Origin: an uncultured Clostridia bacterium
GTDB lineage: Bacteria; Bacillota; Clostridia; Oscillospirales; Ruminococcaceae
NCBI GenBank assembly: GCA_945923775.1
Contig: CAMELR010000028.1
Span: 1 to 35,068 of the forward strand
Length of the DNA stretch: 35,068 bases
Direction of reading: 5' to 3'
Shown here: one piece after another, positions 7,719 through 17,137 of the stretch
Layout: every line of letters begins with the position of its first letter
Numbering within the stretch: position 1 is the stretch's first letter
Notes under the pieces: model-generated
What the model was told of the DNA's origin: nothing
The model's database searches: none
Seen by the model: only the letters and a program-made list of their open reading frames with translations
Position numbers and translations under genes: made by a program

Positions 7719-8422
7719 TGGCTGAGGTTAATGTTCCGCAGCATGTCGGCATAATAATGGACGGCAACGGCAGGTGGGCGAAAAAACGCGGCCTCCCGAG
7801 GAGCTTTGGACACAAGCAGGGCGCAGCTGTCTTTAAAAAGACCATCAACTGGGCGCGGGAGCTTGGAATTAAATGCGTGACATTCTATGCATTTTCGACT
7901 GAGAACTGGAAGCGTCCGGCTGACGAGGTTGAAGGAATAATGAACCTCCTCCGACAGTATATTAAGGATATCCGAGCCGCCGCGCGGGAAGATATACGCT
8001 TTATTTTCCTGGGTGATATAACGCGGCTCCCGGAGGATATCACCGCAGAGCTTCTGGATATTCAGCAGTCCACTGTGAATAACACTGGTTTTATCGCCGG
8101 CGTGGCGTTGAACTACGGCGGCAGAGATGAAATTACAAGAGCCGCCAGGGAGCTTGCCCGCAAAGCTGCTTCCGGGGAAATTTCTCCGGATGGCATAAGC
8201 GAGGATTCCATCGAGGAACTGCTTTATACTTCGGAAATGCCGCCGCTGGATATGATAATCCGACCCAGCGGAGAGCAGAGACTGTCAAATTTTCTGATTT
8301 GGCAGGCGGCTTATGCGGAGTTCGTTTTTATGGACGTGCTCTGGCCGGATTTCACAAAAAAACATCTGGAATACGCAATTAAAATCTACAACGACAGGGA
8401 CAGGCGCTTTGGCGGAGTGTAG
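7718..8422 (+). CDS. uppS: Undecaprenyl-diphosphate synthase (cis-prenyltransferase)
   Basis: It adds isopentenyl diphosphate units in cis to farnesyl diphosphate to make the C55 lipid carrier for peptidoglycan and other wall polymers. The 234-residue protein has the substrate loop HVGIIMDGNGRWAKKRG with catalytic D15, FYAFSTENWKRP, and the C-terminal IIRPSGEQRLSNFLIWQ and FVFMDVLWPDF. There is no membrane segment, as expected for this cytosolic, membrane-associated enzyme. It overlaps frr by one base and has no Shine-Dalgarno of its own. The run also encodes dxr and ispG, which make its precursors. Confidence 0.96.
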   Translation: MAEVNVPQHVGIIMDGNGRWAKKRGLPRSFGHKQGAAVFKKTINWARELGIKCVTFYAFSTENWKRPADEVEGIMNLLRQYIKDIRAAAREDIRFIFLGDITRLPEDITAELLDIQQSTVNNTGFIAGVALNYGGRDEITRAARELARKAASGEISPDGISEDSIEELLYTSEMPPLDMIIRPSGEQRLSNFLIWQAAYAEFVFMDVLWPDFTKKHLEYAIKIYNDRDRRFGGV

Positions 8423-8443
8423 TTTCAGAGGAAGGGTTTGCTT

Positions 8444-9280
8444 ATGGGTGTGAGACTGATCTCCGCTGCTGTTGGAATAGTACTGGGAGTCGCAATTCTG
8501 ATTCTCGATAATCTATTCGTTTATTGCGCGGCCATTTCGTTTTTGTCTGCTGTTGCGGTATGGGAGCTTACCCGCGCAATAAAGTGCGATAAGTTCACTG
8601 TGCTGAGGTGGACGTCAATTGTCTTTGGCGCTGTTTTTCCGATTATTATTTCCATAAGCCAAATCAAGTTCCTGGCTGTGCCTGCCGCAATGCTGTATGT
8701 AATTGTGATGGCGCTCATTATGCTGAAGTGCCATAAGGAAGTCAGCTTTGAACAGGTGCTCGCATGCGGCGCCGCGGGAGGGCTTCTTCCGGTTGCGCTG
8801 TGCAGTATAACCCTGCTGAGGTATTCCGCGCATGGCGAGGGGCTTGGTATCTTTATGGTGCTGTACGTCCTGTTCTGCGCGTGGTTCGGGGATTCCGGCG
8901 CGTATTTTGTCGGAACTTTCTTCGGAAAGCACAAGCTTTGTCCGCTCATAAGCCCGAAAAAGACCGTTGAGGGTCTTGTCGGCGGCGTTGTTACCGTAGG
9001 CGTTGTTACTGTAATTACTGTATTTATTTACAACACGTTCGTCCTGAAAGATGTACAGCTTAATTATTTCGTCCTGGCGCCGCTTTCAATGGTTGCTTCA
9101 CTTGTCGGGGTGATCGGAGATCTATCCGCGTCCGTTATCAAGCGCGAGTATGATGTCAAGGATTTCGGCAACATTATGCCGGGTCACGGCGGCGTACTGG
9201 ACAGATTCGACAGCGTGATTTTTGTTGCGCCGTTCCTGTATATTGCATTTTCCTATCTGGGACGTTTCATTTTTGTCTAA
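8444..9280 (+). CDS. cdsA: Phosphatidate cytidylyltransferase
   Basis: This integral membrane enzyme converts phosphatidic acid and CTP to CDP-diacylglycerol, the precursor of bacterial phospholipids. The C-terminal family signature is complete: SVIKREYDVKDFGNIMPGHG followed by GVLDRFD. Several hydrophobic stretches span the 278 residues, and FCAWFGDSGAYFVG is also typical. I start at the ATG at 8444, about 7 bases after AGAGGAAGGG; an in-frame TTG at 8438 overlaps the ribosome-binding region. The gap to uppS is 21 bases. Confidence 0.94.
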   Translation: MGVRLISAAVGIVLGVAILILDNLFVYCAAISFLSAVAVWELTRAIKCDKFTVLRWTSIVFGAVFPIIISISQIKFLAVPAAMLYVIVMALIMLKCHKEVSFEQVLACGAAGGLLPVALCSITLLRYSAHGEGLGIFMVLYVLFCAWFGDSGAYFVGTFFGKHKLCPLISPKKTVEGLVGGVVTVGVVTVITVFIYNTFVLKDVQLNYFVLAPLSMVASLVGVIGDLSASVIKREYDVKDFGNIMPGHGGVLDRFDSVIFVAPFLYIAFSYLGRFIFV

Positions 9281-9306
9281 CTGAGCGGTCGCTCTTATGA
9301 TTTCTG

Positions 9307-9336
9307 CCCATTCACCCGCGTGAATGGGTGGTTTTG
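9307..9336 (+). terminator. Hairpin between cdsA and dxr
   Basis: CCCATTCAC (9307-9315) pairs with GTGAATGGG (9320-9328), a 9-bp stem with a 4-base loop, followed by TGGTTTTGTT. The T tract is interrupted, so it may be a leaky terminator or an RNA-processing site inside the operon. Confidence 0.5.
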
Positions 9337-9376
9337 TTCAAAGGGAATATTACTTGAATGCGGGGTATATTAATAA

Positions 9377-10522
9377 ATGAAAAGCATTGTCATACTTGGT
9401 TCGACGGGTTCGATCGGCACTCAGACGCTTGACGTCTGCCGCATGCACAGGTTCGGAGTCAAGGCGCTGTCCGCTTCGACAAATACGGAGCTGCTCGAGA
9501 AACAGGCCAGGGAGTTTAAGCCGGAGTACGTCTGCGTTTACTCCGAAAGCGCCTATCCTGACATGAAACAGCGGCTCGCCGATACAGAAATAAAGGTGCT
9601 CTGCGGAATGGAAGGTCTGTGCGAGCTGGCGCGTCTTGACTGCGATATCGTTGTAAATTCCGTTGTCGGCATGGTCGGACTTTTACCCACGCTGGAAGCG
9701 GCGAAAGCAGGCAACGACATCGCGCTTGCAAACAAGGAAACGCTGGTAGCCGGCGGAAAGCTCGTCACCGACTGCGTAAAGGAGCACGGCGTGAAGCTGC
9801 TGCCAATTGACAGCGAGCATTCGGCGATATTCCAGTGTCTGATGGGAGCCGGGGAAAACCGTCCCGAGAAAATACTCCTCACCGCTTCGGGCGGGCCGTT
9901 CTACGGAAAAACCACGGAGGAACTCCGTGAAGTGACCGTTGAGCAGGCTCTGAAGCACCCTAACTGGAGCATGGGCGCAAAAATCACCATTGACAGCGCA
10001 ACTCTCATGAATAAAGGTCTGGAGTTGATCGAAGCGGTACGGCTTTTCGACGTGCGGCCCGAGCAGGTGGAGATAGTTGTTCACAGGCAGAGCATAATTC
10101 ACTCCGCGGTGGAGTTCGAGGACGGCGCTGTTATTGCTCAGTTGGGTACGGCGGATATGCGTATCCCAATTCAGTTGGCGCTGACTTACCCGATGCGCCT
10201 TCCGTCTCCGGCTAAGAAGCTCTCGCTTTTCGACGTGGGGCAGCTTACTTTTTCGAAGCCGGATCCGGAAACGTTCACCTGCCTTGGAGCGGCAAAACGT
10301 GCGATTTCAATGGAGGGAAACGCTCCCTGCGCGGTGAATTCCGCAAACGAAGCCGCAGTTGCGCTTTTCCTTGCAAGGAAGATCGGATTCCTCGACATCG
10401 GCGAGGCGGTCAACGGCGCTCTGGAGGCTGTAAAATTCATTCCCGAGCCGACGCTCCAGGAAATACTAGACACAAAGGCTGCCGCCGAGGAATATGTAGC
10501 GGCAAAGTTCGGAACTCTCTGA
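9377..10522 (+). CDS. dxr: 1-deoxy-D-xylulose 5-phosphate reductoisomerase
   Basis: It converts DXP to 2-C-methyl-D-erythritol 4-phosphate with NADPH, the first committed step of the MEP isoprenoid pathway. The 381-residue protein has the NADPH loop GSTGSIG (8-14), ALANKETLVAGG, the metal ligands D145 and E147 in DSEHSAIFQC, and TMNKGLELIEA. The start is fixed by the need to begin just before the Rossmann strand, although the ribosome-binding site is poor (CGGGG about 12 bases upstream). Translation may therefore be modest. It follows an intergenic hairpin and precedes rseP by 11 bases. Confidence 0.95.
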   Translation: MKSIVILGSTGSIGTQTLDVCRMHRFGVKALSASTNTELLEKQAREFKPEYVCVYSESAYPDMKQRLADTEIKVLCGMEGLCELARLDCDIVVNSVVGMVGLLPTLEAAKAGNDIALANKETLVAGGKLVTDCVKEHGVKLLPIDSEHSAIFQCLMGAGENRPEKILLTASGGPFYGKTTEELREVTVEQALKHPNWSMGAKITIDSATLMNKGLELIEAVRLFDVRPEQVEIVVHRQSIIHSAVEFEDGAVIAQLGTADMRIPIQLALTYPMRLPSPAKKLSLFDVGQLTFSKPDPETFTCLGAAKRAISMEGNAPCAVNSANEAAVALFLARKIGFLDIGEAVNGALEAVKFIPEPTLQEILDTKAAAEEYVAAKFGTL

Positions 10523-10533
10523 CAGGAGGTCAT

Positions 10534-11583
10534 ATGCAGATAGTCATTGCAATACTCGCATTCTGCGTTATTATCATCATTCATGAGCTGGGACATTTCA
10601 CAGCGGCAAAGCTCTGCGGGATTCAGGTAAACGAATTCGCGATCGGAATGGGTCCGGTGATCCTGAGAAAAAAGGGCAAGGAGACTAACTATGTGATACG
10701 TCTGCTTCCCATCGGCGGTTCGGTATCAATGGAAGGCGAGCAGGATTCAAGCGACAACCCGCGCGCATTCAACCGGAAGCCGGTCTGGCAGAGAATGATA
10801 GTTATACTTGCAGGCCCGATAATGAACCTGATTCTCGGATTTTTCGTTGCAATGATATATGTCTGCACAATTTCGAACATCGGAACGACCACGGTCAGCG
10901 TTGTCAACGACATACCCGGGATAACAAGTCAGCTAATGGTCGGCGACGAGATCGTATCCGTGGAAAATACCACGGTCTGGACAACGTTCGACATTCAGTA
11001 CAAAATGCAGAACAACGGCGGCCGCACTGACGAGAACGGAAATCTCCTGCTTGATTTCAAGGTGAAGCGCGGCGGAGAGGTCATCACGCTGAAAGACGTT
11101 CAGTTCAAGGTCGAAACAGACGACAACGGAAACAGCGATGTGATCTACAGTTTCTACGTTCAGCCGCTCGAGAGGAACTTCCTGACGGTTATTGAGTACA
11201 GCGGACGTGAGACCGCCTCGATAAGCCGCATGATCATGTTCACCTTGGCTGATCTGTTCAAGGGAAAATACGGTCTGAAAGACCTTTCAGGCCCGGTCGG
11301 AACCGTCACGGTGGTTTCGCAGAGCGTAAGCTATGGACTCCCGTCGTTCTGCTACCTTTTCGCGTTTATTACGATCAACGTCGGAGTTTTCAACCTGCTT
11401 CCCATTCCCGCGCTGGACGGCTGCCGGTTCCTGTTCCTTCTTATTGAAGCGATACGCCGCAAGCCCCTCAAGCCGGAAATCGAGGGCGTTGTACATCTGG
11501 TAGGCTTCGGTCTGCTTATGGTTCTTATGCTTGTGGTAACATTCGGAGATATTTCTAAGCTGATTAGTGGAGGTTTCAATTGA
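10534..11583 (+). CDS. rseP: Site-2 intramembrane zinc metalloprotease RseP/RasP
   Basis: M50-family membrane protease that cuts anti-sigma factors or leftover signal peptides within the membrane. HELGH (17-21) lies in the first hydrophobic segment and provides two zinc ligands; the third is in NLLPIPALDG near the C-terminus. A PDZ domain (about 110-190) sits between, starting near VSVVNDIPGITSQLMVGDEI. The length of 349 residues is normal for Clostridia. The start follows AGGAGG. The end overlaps the ispG start by four bases. Confidence 0.94.
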   Translation: MQIVIAILAFCVIIIIHELGHFTAAKLCGIQVNEFAIGMGPVILRKKGKETNYVIRLLPIGGSVSMEGEQDSSDNPRAFNRKPVWQRMIVILAGPIMNLILGFFVAMIYVCTISNIGTTTVSVVNDIPGITSQLMVGDEIVSVENTTVWTTFDIQYKMQNNGGRTDENGNLLLDFKVKRGGEVITLKDVQFKVETDDNGNSDVIYSFYVQPLERNFLTVIEYSGRETASISRMIMFTLADLFKGKYGLKDLSGPVGTVTVVSQSVSYGLPSFCYLFAFITINVGVFNLLPIPALDGCRFLFLLIEAIRRKPLKPEIEGVVHLVGFGLLMVLMLVVTFGDISKLISGGFN

Positions 11584-12614
11584 GCAATAAAAAGGTAAAA
11601 GTAGGCAGTCTGCTGCTCGGAGATGGTAAAATCTACATTCAGTCGATGCTGAACATTCCCGCCGGGGACGTAGAAGGCACAGTAAGACAGGCAAAGGAGC
11701 TTGAAGCGGCAGGCTGCGAGATAATCCGCGCAGCAATACCGACCATTGAGGACGTCCGGCTCATTCCCGCGCTAAAAAACGCGGTTGATATCCCGGTAGT
11801 CGCAGATATTCATTTTGACTACAGAATAGCGCTTGCCGCAGTGGAAGCCGGGGTCGACAAGGTGCGCATAAATCCAGGCAACATTGGAGGAGTAGACCGT
11901 GTGAAAGCGGTCGCGGACGCTTGTCGGCTCCACAATGTTCCTATCCGCATTGGAGTGAACTCCGGCTCGCTTGAGCGCAGGCTGCTTGAAAAGTACGGAA
12001 GTCCCACTCCGGAAGCGTTGGTAGAGAGCGCCCTCGGGCATGTAAAGCTGCTGAACGACTGCGATTTCGACGATATCGTGATCAGTATAAAATCCTCGGA
12101 CGTGAAGCTCATGATAGCGGCGTACAGGCTGCTTGCAAAGCAGGTTGACTATCCGCTGCACCTCGGAGTGACCGAAGCCGGGACTGAGCGCATGGGCGTT
12201 ATCAAGTCGGCGGTAGGGATAGGCTCGCTCCTCTGCGACGGAATAGGCGATACGATACGCGTTTCCCTGACCGCAGACCCGGTCAAGGAGATATACGCCG
12301 CAAAGGATATCCTGCGTGCATGCGATATCGGAAGCGGAGTGCAGATCGTGGCGTGCCCGACCTGCGGAAGAACCAAGATCGCGCTGATCCCGCTTGCAGA
12401 GCAGGTCGAGAAGCTCTGTGCCGGGATAAACAAGCCGATAAAGGTTGCAGTAATGGGCTGCGTTGTCAACGGACCTGGAGAAGCCCGGGAAGCGGATATC
12501 GGTATAGCTGGAGGAAACGGAGAGGGTATACTTTTCAAGAAGGGGCAGATACTCAGAAAAGTGCCCGAAGATAGGCTCCTTGAGGAACTGAAAAAAGAAA
12601 TAGACCTGTTATAA
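11580..12614 (+). CDS. ispG: 4-hydroxy-3-methylbut-2-en-1-yl diphosphate synthase
   Basis: This [4Fe-4S] enzyme converts MEcPP to HMBPP, the second-to-last step of the MEP pathway. Cluster ligands are visible as C259 and C262 (VACPTCGRTK), C294 (VMGCVVNGPGE) and E301. The N-terminal TIM-barrel shows VADIHFDYRIAL and KVRINPGNIGG. The start is a UUG at 11580, 6-7 bases after GTGGAGG, with no ATG in frame nearby; it overlaps the rseP stop by four bases. The 344-residue length fits the family. In this order ispG stands where proS is found in Bacillus. Confidence 0.95.
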   Translation: MSNKKVKVGSLLLGDGKIYIQSMLNIPAGDVEGTVRQAKELEAAGCEIIRAAIPTIEDVRLIPALKNAVDIPVVADIHFDYRIALAAVEAGVDKVRINPGNIGGVDRVKAVADACRLHNVPIRIGVNSGSLERRLLEKYGSPTPEALVESALGHVKLLNDCDFDDIVISIKSSDVKLMIAAYRLLAKQVDYPLHLGVTEAGTERMGVIKSAVGIGSLLCDGIGDTIRVSLTADPVKEIYAAKDILRACDIGSGVQIVACPTCGRTKIALIPLAEQVEKLCAGINKPIKVAVMGCVVNGPGEAREADIGIAGGNGEGILFKKGQILRKVPEDRLLEELKKEIDLL

Positions 12615-12633
12615 ACCTGAAAGGAAGGATCAG

Positions 12634-15600
12634 ATGTCGGCAAAGTTAAGCGAGCTTTTCGATGGGCTCACGCTTCAGCAGACTTGTGCGGAGGGCAGGA
12701 TACTTAAAATAATACACGATCAGCAGAACAAGGAGCTGCTCATTAACCTTGAAATGGACGAGCTGTGTCCCGCTGCTGAGATCCTGACTGCTGAAAAGCA
12801 GCTTTCATCAGCGACAGGCGGCGCCAAAATACAGATTTTCCCGAGCTTCCACGAATCGCTCTACACACCAGATTACATTTACGAGATAATCGCAATACTA
12901 AAGGATAGAAACGGATCGGTCAACGGCTACCTTGACGGCGCGGAAATAAGCGACGACGGCGAGACTTGCGAGATATCGCTGCACTCCGGCGGCAGGGATA
13001 TCCTGATGAAAATGGGTATCGACACCGCTATACAGCGCATGATCGCAGGATTCTTCAAGAAGCGCCTCCATGTGGTATTTACAGGTAATTCCGAGATAAA
13101 CATTGACGAGTACCTTGAAAAGGAGCAGAGCGCTCCGCTTCCTAAAATCACGATAACACAGGCTCCGCCGCCTGCTCCCTCGGGCGAAAAGCGTTTCCAG
13201 GGAGGCAGCGGAAAGGGCGGCGGCAGACGCGGAGCGGCAGTACTCAAAGAACCCAAGGAAATAAAACTTCCGTTTGAATCCGACAAGCTTGACAGCACTG
13301 CTTCCCTGTTTTACGGAAAGGGAATCAGCGAGGCTCCGTTACAGATGGCGGAGCACTTTGGCGAGGGCGATGAAGTAACGCTCTGGGGCGAGGTTTTCAA
13401 GACCGAGGACAAGACCTCCAGAGACGGCAACACATTCATTTTCACCGCATATTTCTCAGATAAGACCTCCTCCGAGATACTTAAGATAATCACCGCGATA
13501 GAGAATGCGGACGTTATCAAGAGCAACATCAAGCCGGGCAAGGCGATCATAGTAACCGGCAAGTTCGAGTTCGATACGTTTGCTAAATGTCTGAATATCC
13601 GCCCCTACTCTATCGCCTCGATAAAGACCAAGAAGCGCAAGGACAATGCTGAGGAAAAGCGCGTTGAGCTGCACCTACATACAACCATGTCGGATATGGA
13701 CGCCATAACTCCCGCCGGCGAGCTGGTCAAGCAGGCATTTGCGTGGGGGCATAAGGCTATAGCAATTACGGATCACGGTAACGTTCAGGCGTTCCCGGAG
13801 GCAATGAACACCGTAGAGAAAATACGCAAGGACGGCGGCGAATTCAAGATAATCTACGGCATGGAAGCGTATTTCGTCAACGATTCGGACGCCCTGGTTT
13901 CCGGCTGCAACGAATGCCCGATAAACGGCGATGTTATAGTATTCGATATTGAGACCACCGGACTCAGCCGCGACCTCGACAGAATAACCGAAATCGGCGC
14001 GGTCAAGCTCAATAACATGGAGGTAGTCGACCGCTTCCAGACATTTGTAAATCCGGAACGCCCGATCCCCGCCAACATCACGGAGCTTACAGGAATAACC
14101 GATGAAATGGTAGAGGACGCACCCTCGGAAAAGGAAGCGCTCGAAAAGTTCATCGCGTTTGCAGGCAAGGGAGTTCTTGTCGCGCATAATGCGGATTTCG
14201 ATACGTCGTTTATCAAGATCGCGTGTGCGCGTCAGAGTCTGACATACGATATCCGCTACGCCGACACGCTCAAGCTTGCAAGAGCGGCTCTCCCGCACCT
14301 CAAGAACTTCAAGCTGGACACAGTTGCAAAGGAATTCAAGCTCGGTGACTTCAACCACCATCGCGCGATCGACGATGCGGAAATGTTGTCTAAGATCTTC
14401 ATTTCCCTCGTAAATGTCTCCTGCAAGGGACACCCGCTCGAGAAATTCGGCGACTTCAATTCCATACTTGGCAACGTTGATGTCAAGAAGCTCAACACCT
14501 ATCACATGATAATCCTGGCGAAGAACCAGGTGGGTCTGAAAAATCTCTACAAGCTGGTTTCCTACTCCAACCTTAATTACTTCTACAGGAAGCCCCGCGT
14601 GCCCCTGTCCGAACTGCAGAAGCACCGCGAGGGTCTGATAGTCGGCAGCGCCTGCGAAGCCGGCGAGCTTTTCCGCGCTATTCTCGACGGAAAGAGCCAG
14701 GAGGACATTGAAAAAATCGCCTCCATCTACGACTATCTTGAAATACAGCCGATCGCCAACAACGAATTCCTGGTACGCGAGGGAAGGGTCGCCGACGACG
14801 AGGGTCTGCGCCAGCTCAACATGCGTATCGTGAAGCTCGGCGAGAAGCTCGGCAAGCCAGTCGTAGCCACCTGCGACGTCCACTTTATGAACAAGGAGGA
14901 CGGAATTTTCCGTAAGATCCTCCAGGCGGGTCAGGGCTTCAAGGACGCCGACAATCAGGCTCCGCTGTACCTTCGCACCACCGATGAAATGCTTGAGGAA
15001 TTCAGTTACCTCGGCGAAGAAAAGGCGAAGGAGGTCGTAATCACCAACCCGAACGCCATTGCTGACATGGTCGACGATATCCGCCCGATACCCAAGGGAA
15101 CCTACACGCCGTCCATCGAGGGCGCGGAGCAGGAGCTTCAGGACCTCTGCTGGACAAGGGCGATGAACTGGTACGGCTACGAGGGCAAGATACCCGAAAT
15201 AGTTACAAAGCGCCTTCAGAAGGAGCTTGACGCGATCATCAAATACGGATTCTCCGTGCTTTACATGATCGCCCAGAAGCTGGTTAAATACTCCGAGGAC
15301 AACGGATATCTGGTAGGCTCCAGAGGTTCGGTAGGTTCCTCGTTCGTTGCGATAATGTCGGGTATTTCCGAGGTTAACCCCCTCGCGCCGCATTACCGCT
15401 GCCCCAAATGCCGATACAACGAGTTCGTAACCGATGGCTCGGTAGGCTCGGGATTCGACCTTCCCCAGAAGAACTGCCCGCACTGCGGCATTGATATGAT
15501 CCGCGACGGCCACGATATCCCGTTTGAAACGTTCCTCGGCTTCAAGGGAGATAAGGCGCCTGATATCGACCTTAACTTCTCGGGCGAGGTTCAGGGTAAG

Positions 15601-16992
15601 GTACACCGCTACACCGAAGAACTGTTCGGTAAGGATCACGTGTTCAAGGCGGGTACCATTTCCGCGGTTCAGGACAAGACCGCGTACGGTTTCGTCAAGA
15701 AGTACTGCGAGGAGCGCGGCATTGAATTCAACAACGCCGAGATGGAGCGCCTTTCCATAGGCTGCACCGGAGTAAAGCGCACCACATCGCAGCACCCTGG
15801 CGGAATGGTCGTTGTGCCGAACGATTACGAGGTCTACGACTTCACGCCGGTTCAGCACCCCGCCGACAAGACCGACAGCGACATGATAACCACACACTTC
15901 GACTTCCATGCGCTGCACGATACAATATTGAAGCTCGACGAGCTGGGACACGATGTTCCGACGCTTTACAAGCACCTCGAGGATATGACCGGAATGAAGA
16001 TCGCGGATGTATCCACCACCGACCGCGCGATTTACGACCTGTTCGTATCCACCGAACCGCTCGGCGTTACTCCGGAGGACATATTTGCACCCTGCGGGAC
16101 CTACGGCATACCGGAGTTCGGTACTCCGTTCGCAATGCAGATGCTTCAGGACGCGCGGCCTAAGAACTTCTCCGACCTGCTTCAGATCTCGGGTCTGTCG
16201 CATGGTACGGACGTATGGCTCGGCAACGCGCAGGATCTCATCAAAAACGGAACCTGTACGATTTCCGAGGTTATCGGAACGCGTGACAACATCATGGTAT
16301 ACCTGCTCCACAAGGGCGTAGAGCCGAGTCTCGCGTTCAAGATCATGGAGATAACCCGAAAGGGTAACGCTACCAAGCTGTTCGACGACACGATCTACCA
16401 GGCTTTCAAGGACAACAACGTGCCCGACTGGTATGTCGAGAGCTGTAAGAAGATAAAGTACATGTTCCCGAAGGCGCATGCCGCCGCGTATGTTACTTCC
16501 GCGGTAAAGCTCTGCTGGTTCAAAATAAACAGACCCTGCGAGTTCTACGCCGCGACCCTGACAAAGCACACCGAAAATATCGAGCTTGATGTAGTGCTCC
16601 GCGGCAAGGAAGCCGTAAAGAACCGTATCCGCGAGCTGCAGGCGATGCCGAATATCGGCGTAAAGGAAAAGGGCACGCTTGACGCGCTGCTCCTTATCAA
16701 TGAGATGATGTGCCGTGGCATCGGCGTTCTGCCGGTGGACGCAAAGCTATCCGGAGCGGCTACCTATCACATCGAGGACGGGAAGCTGCGTATGCCGTAC
16801 CTGTCTATTGCGGGCTGCGGCTCTAACGCGGCATTCAAGCTCAAGGAGGTCGTCGACGCCGGAAATTACATGTGTATCGACGATATCCAGCAGCAGAGCG
16901 GACTTAACAGCACCGTTATCGACAAGATGAAAGAAATGGGCGTGTTCGGTGATATCCCGAATTCCGCGCAGATGTCCTTGTTTGATATGTGA
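12634..16992 (+). CDS. polC: DNA polymerase III alpha subunit, Gram-positive PolC type
   Basis: The replicative polymerase with built-in 3'-5' proofreading. In the 1452 residues one sees an N-terminal region with an OB fold (about 230-330, VTLWGEVFKTEDK), a PHP domain split by the exonuclease (H347 and H349 in LHLHTTMSDMDA), the DEDD exonuclease starting VFDIETTGL (D438, E440), the polymerase core with RGSVGSSF and the catalytic D977 and D979 in PDIDLNFSGE, and a zinc ribbon (C923, C926, C948, C951). The C-terminus SAQMSLFDM contains a QxSLF beta-clamp-binding motif. The start follows GAAAGGAAGG. It is the last gene of the pyrH run. Confidence 0.97.
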   Translation: MSAKLSELFDGLTLQQTCAEGRILKIIHDQQNKELLINLEMDELCPAAEILTAEKQLSSATGGAKIQIFPSFHESLYTPDYIYEIIAILKDRNGSVNGYLDGAEISDDGETCEISLHSGGRDILMKMGIDTAIQRMIAGFFKKRLHVVFTGNSEINIDEYLEKEQSAPLPKITITQAPPPAPSGEKRFQGGSGKGGGRRGAAVLKEPKEIKLPFESDKLDSTASLFYGKGISEAPLQMAEHFGEGDEVTLWGEVFKTEDKTSRDGNTFIFTAYFSDKTSSEILKIITAIENADVIKSNIKPGKAIIVTGKFEFDTFAKCLNIRPYSIASIKTKKRKDNAEEKRVELHLHTTMSDMDAITPAGELVKQAFAWGHKAIAITDHGNVQAFPEAMNTVEKIRKDGGEFKIIYGMEAYFVNDSDALVSGCNECPINGDVIVFDIETTGLSRDLDRITEIGAVKLNNMEVVDRFQTFVNPERPIPANITELTGITDEMVEDAPSEKEALEKFIAFAGKGVLVAHNADFDTSFIKIACARQSLTYDIRYADTLKLARAALPHLKNFKLDTVAKEFKLGDFNHHRAIDDAEMLSKIFISLVNVSCKGHPLEKFGDFNSILGNVDVKKLNTYHMIILAKNQVGLKNLYKLVSYSNLNYFYRKPRVPLSELQKHREGLIVGSACEAGELFRAILDGKSQEDIEKIASIYDYLEIQPIANNEFLVREGRVADDEGLRQLNMRIVKLGEKLGKPVVATCDVHFMNKEDGIFRKILQAGQGFKDADNQAPLYLRTTDEMLEEFSYLGEEKAKEVVITNPNAIADMVDDIRPIPKGTYTPSIEGAEQELQDLCWTRAMNWYGYEGKIPEIVTKRLQKELDAIIKYGFSVLYMIAQKLVKYSEDNGYLVGSRGSVGSSFVAIMSGISEVNPLAPHYRCPKCRYNEFVTDGSVGSGFDLPQKNCPHCGIDMIRDGHDIPFETFLGFKGDKAPDIDLNFSGEVQGKVHRYTEELFGKDHVFKAGTISAVQDKTAYGFVKKYCEERGIEFNNAEMERLSIGCTGVKRTTSQHPGGMVVVPNDYEVYDFTPVQHPADKTDSDMITTHFDFHALHDTILKLDELGHDVPTLYKHLEDMTGMKIADVSTTDRAIYDLFVSTEPLGVTPEDIFAPCGTYGIPEFGTPFAMQMLQDARPKNFSDLLQISGLSHGTDVWLGNAQDLIKNGTCTISEVIGTRDNIMVYLLHKGVEPSLAFKIMEITRKGNATKLFDDTIYQAFKDNNVPDWYVESCKKIKYMFPKAHAAAYVTSAVKLCWFKINRPCEFYAATLTKHTENIELDVVLRGKEAVKNRIRELQAMPNIGVKEKGTLDALLLINEMMCRGIGVLPVDAKLSGAATYHIEDGKLRMPYLSIAGCGSNAAFKLKEVVDAGNYMCIDDIQQQSGLNSTVIDKMKEMGVFGDIPNSAQMSLFDM

Positions 16993-16999
16993 TATTACG

Positions 17000-17062
17000 G
17001 CGGAGTTGTTGACTCAATTTATGCAAATTGACAAAAAATCTGCATGTTCTTGACAACTCCGC
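17000..17062 (+). terminator. Long hairpin between polC and hisZ
   Basis: GCGGAGTTGT (17000-17009) pairs with ACAACTCCGC (17053-17062); inside, ATGCA (17021-17025) can pair with TGCAT (17041-17045). TTTAAT follows. It could end polC transcription, though the T tract is short. Its right arm contains most of the -35 box of the his promoter. Confidence 0.5.
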
Positions 17063-17078
17063 TTTAATGCGTTATAAT
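17050..17078 (+). promoter_or_regulatory. Sigma-A promoter of the histidine operon
   Basis: TTGACA at 17050-17055, a 17-base spacer and TATAAT at 17073-17078: a full consensus promoter. The predicted start is near 17085, so the leader is only about 50 bases, too short for a T-box. Confidence 0.85.
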
Positions 17079-17080
17079 GT

Positions 17081-17116
17081 TAGAGTAATATGATAGCGTG
17101 ATAGCACATTACTATA
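17081..17116. promoter_or_regulatory. 36-bp imperfect palindrome over the his transcription start
   Basis: Centred between 17098 and 17099, 13 of 18 half-site positions are symmetric, including AGTAAT (17084-17089) with ATTACT (17108-17113). It begins 3 bases after the -10 box, a classic repressor position. It could also act as an RNA hairpin. The binding protein is not in the window; a TrpR-like HisR/YerC repressor is one possibility. Confidence 0.45.
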
Positions 17117-17137
17117 CTAAAGCGGAGGAAATTCAAA

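Noticed and set aside
13675-16569. A 964-codon open frame on the minus strand opposite polC
   Set aside because: polC is unmistakable on the plus strand. The antisense frame has no ribosome-binding site or recognisable domain and results from the codon bias of polC.
17085-17137. T-box riboswitch before hisZ
   Set aside because: The leader is only about 50 bases and has no AGGGTGG-type T-box sequence.
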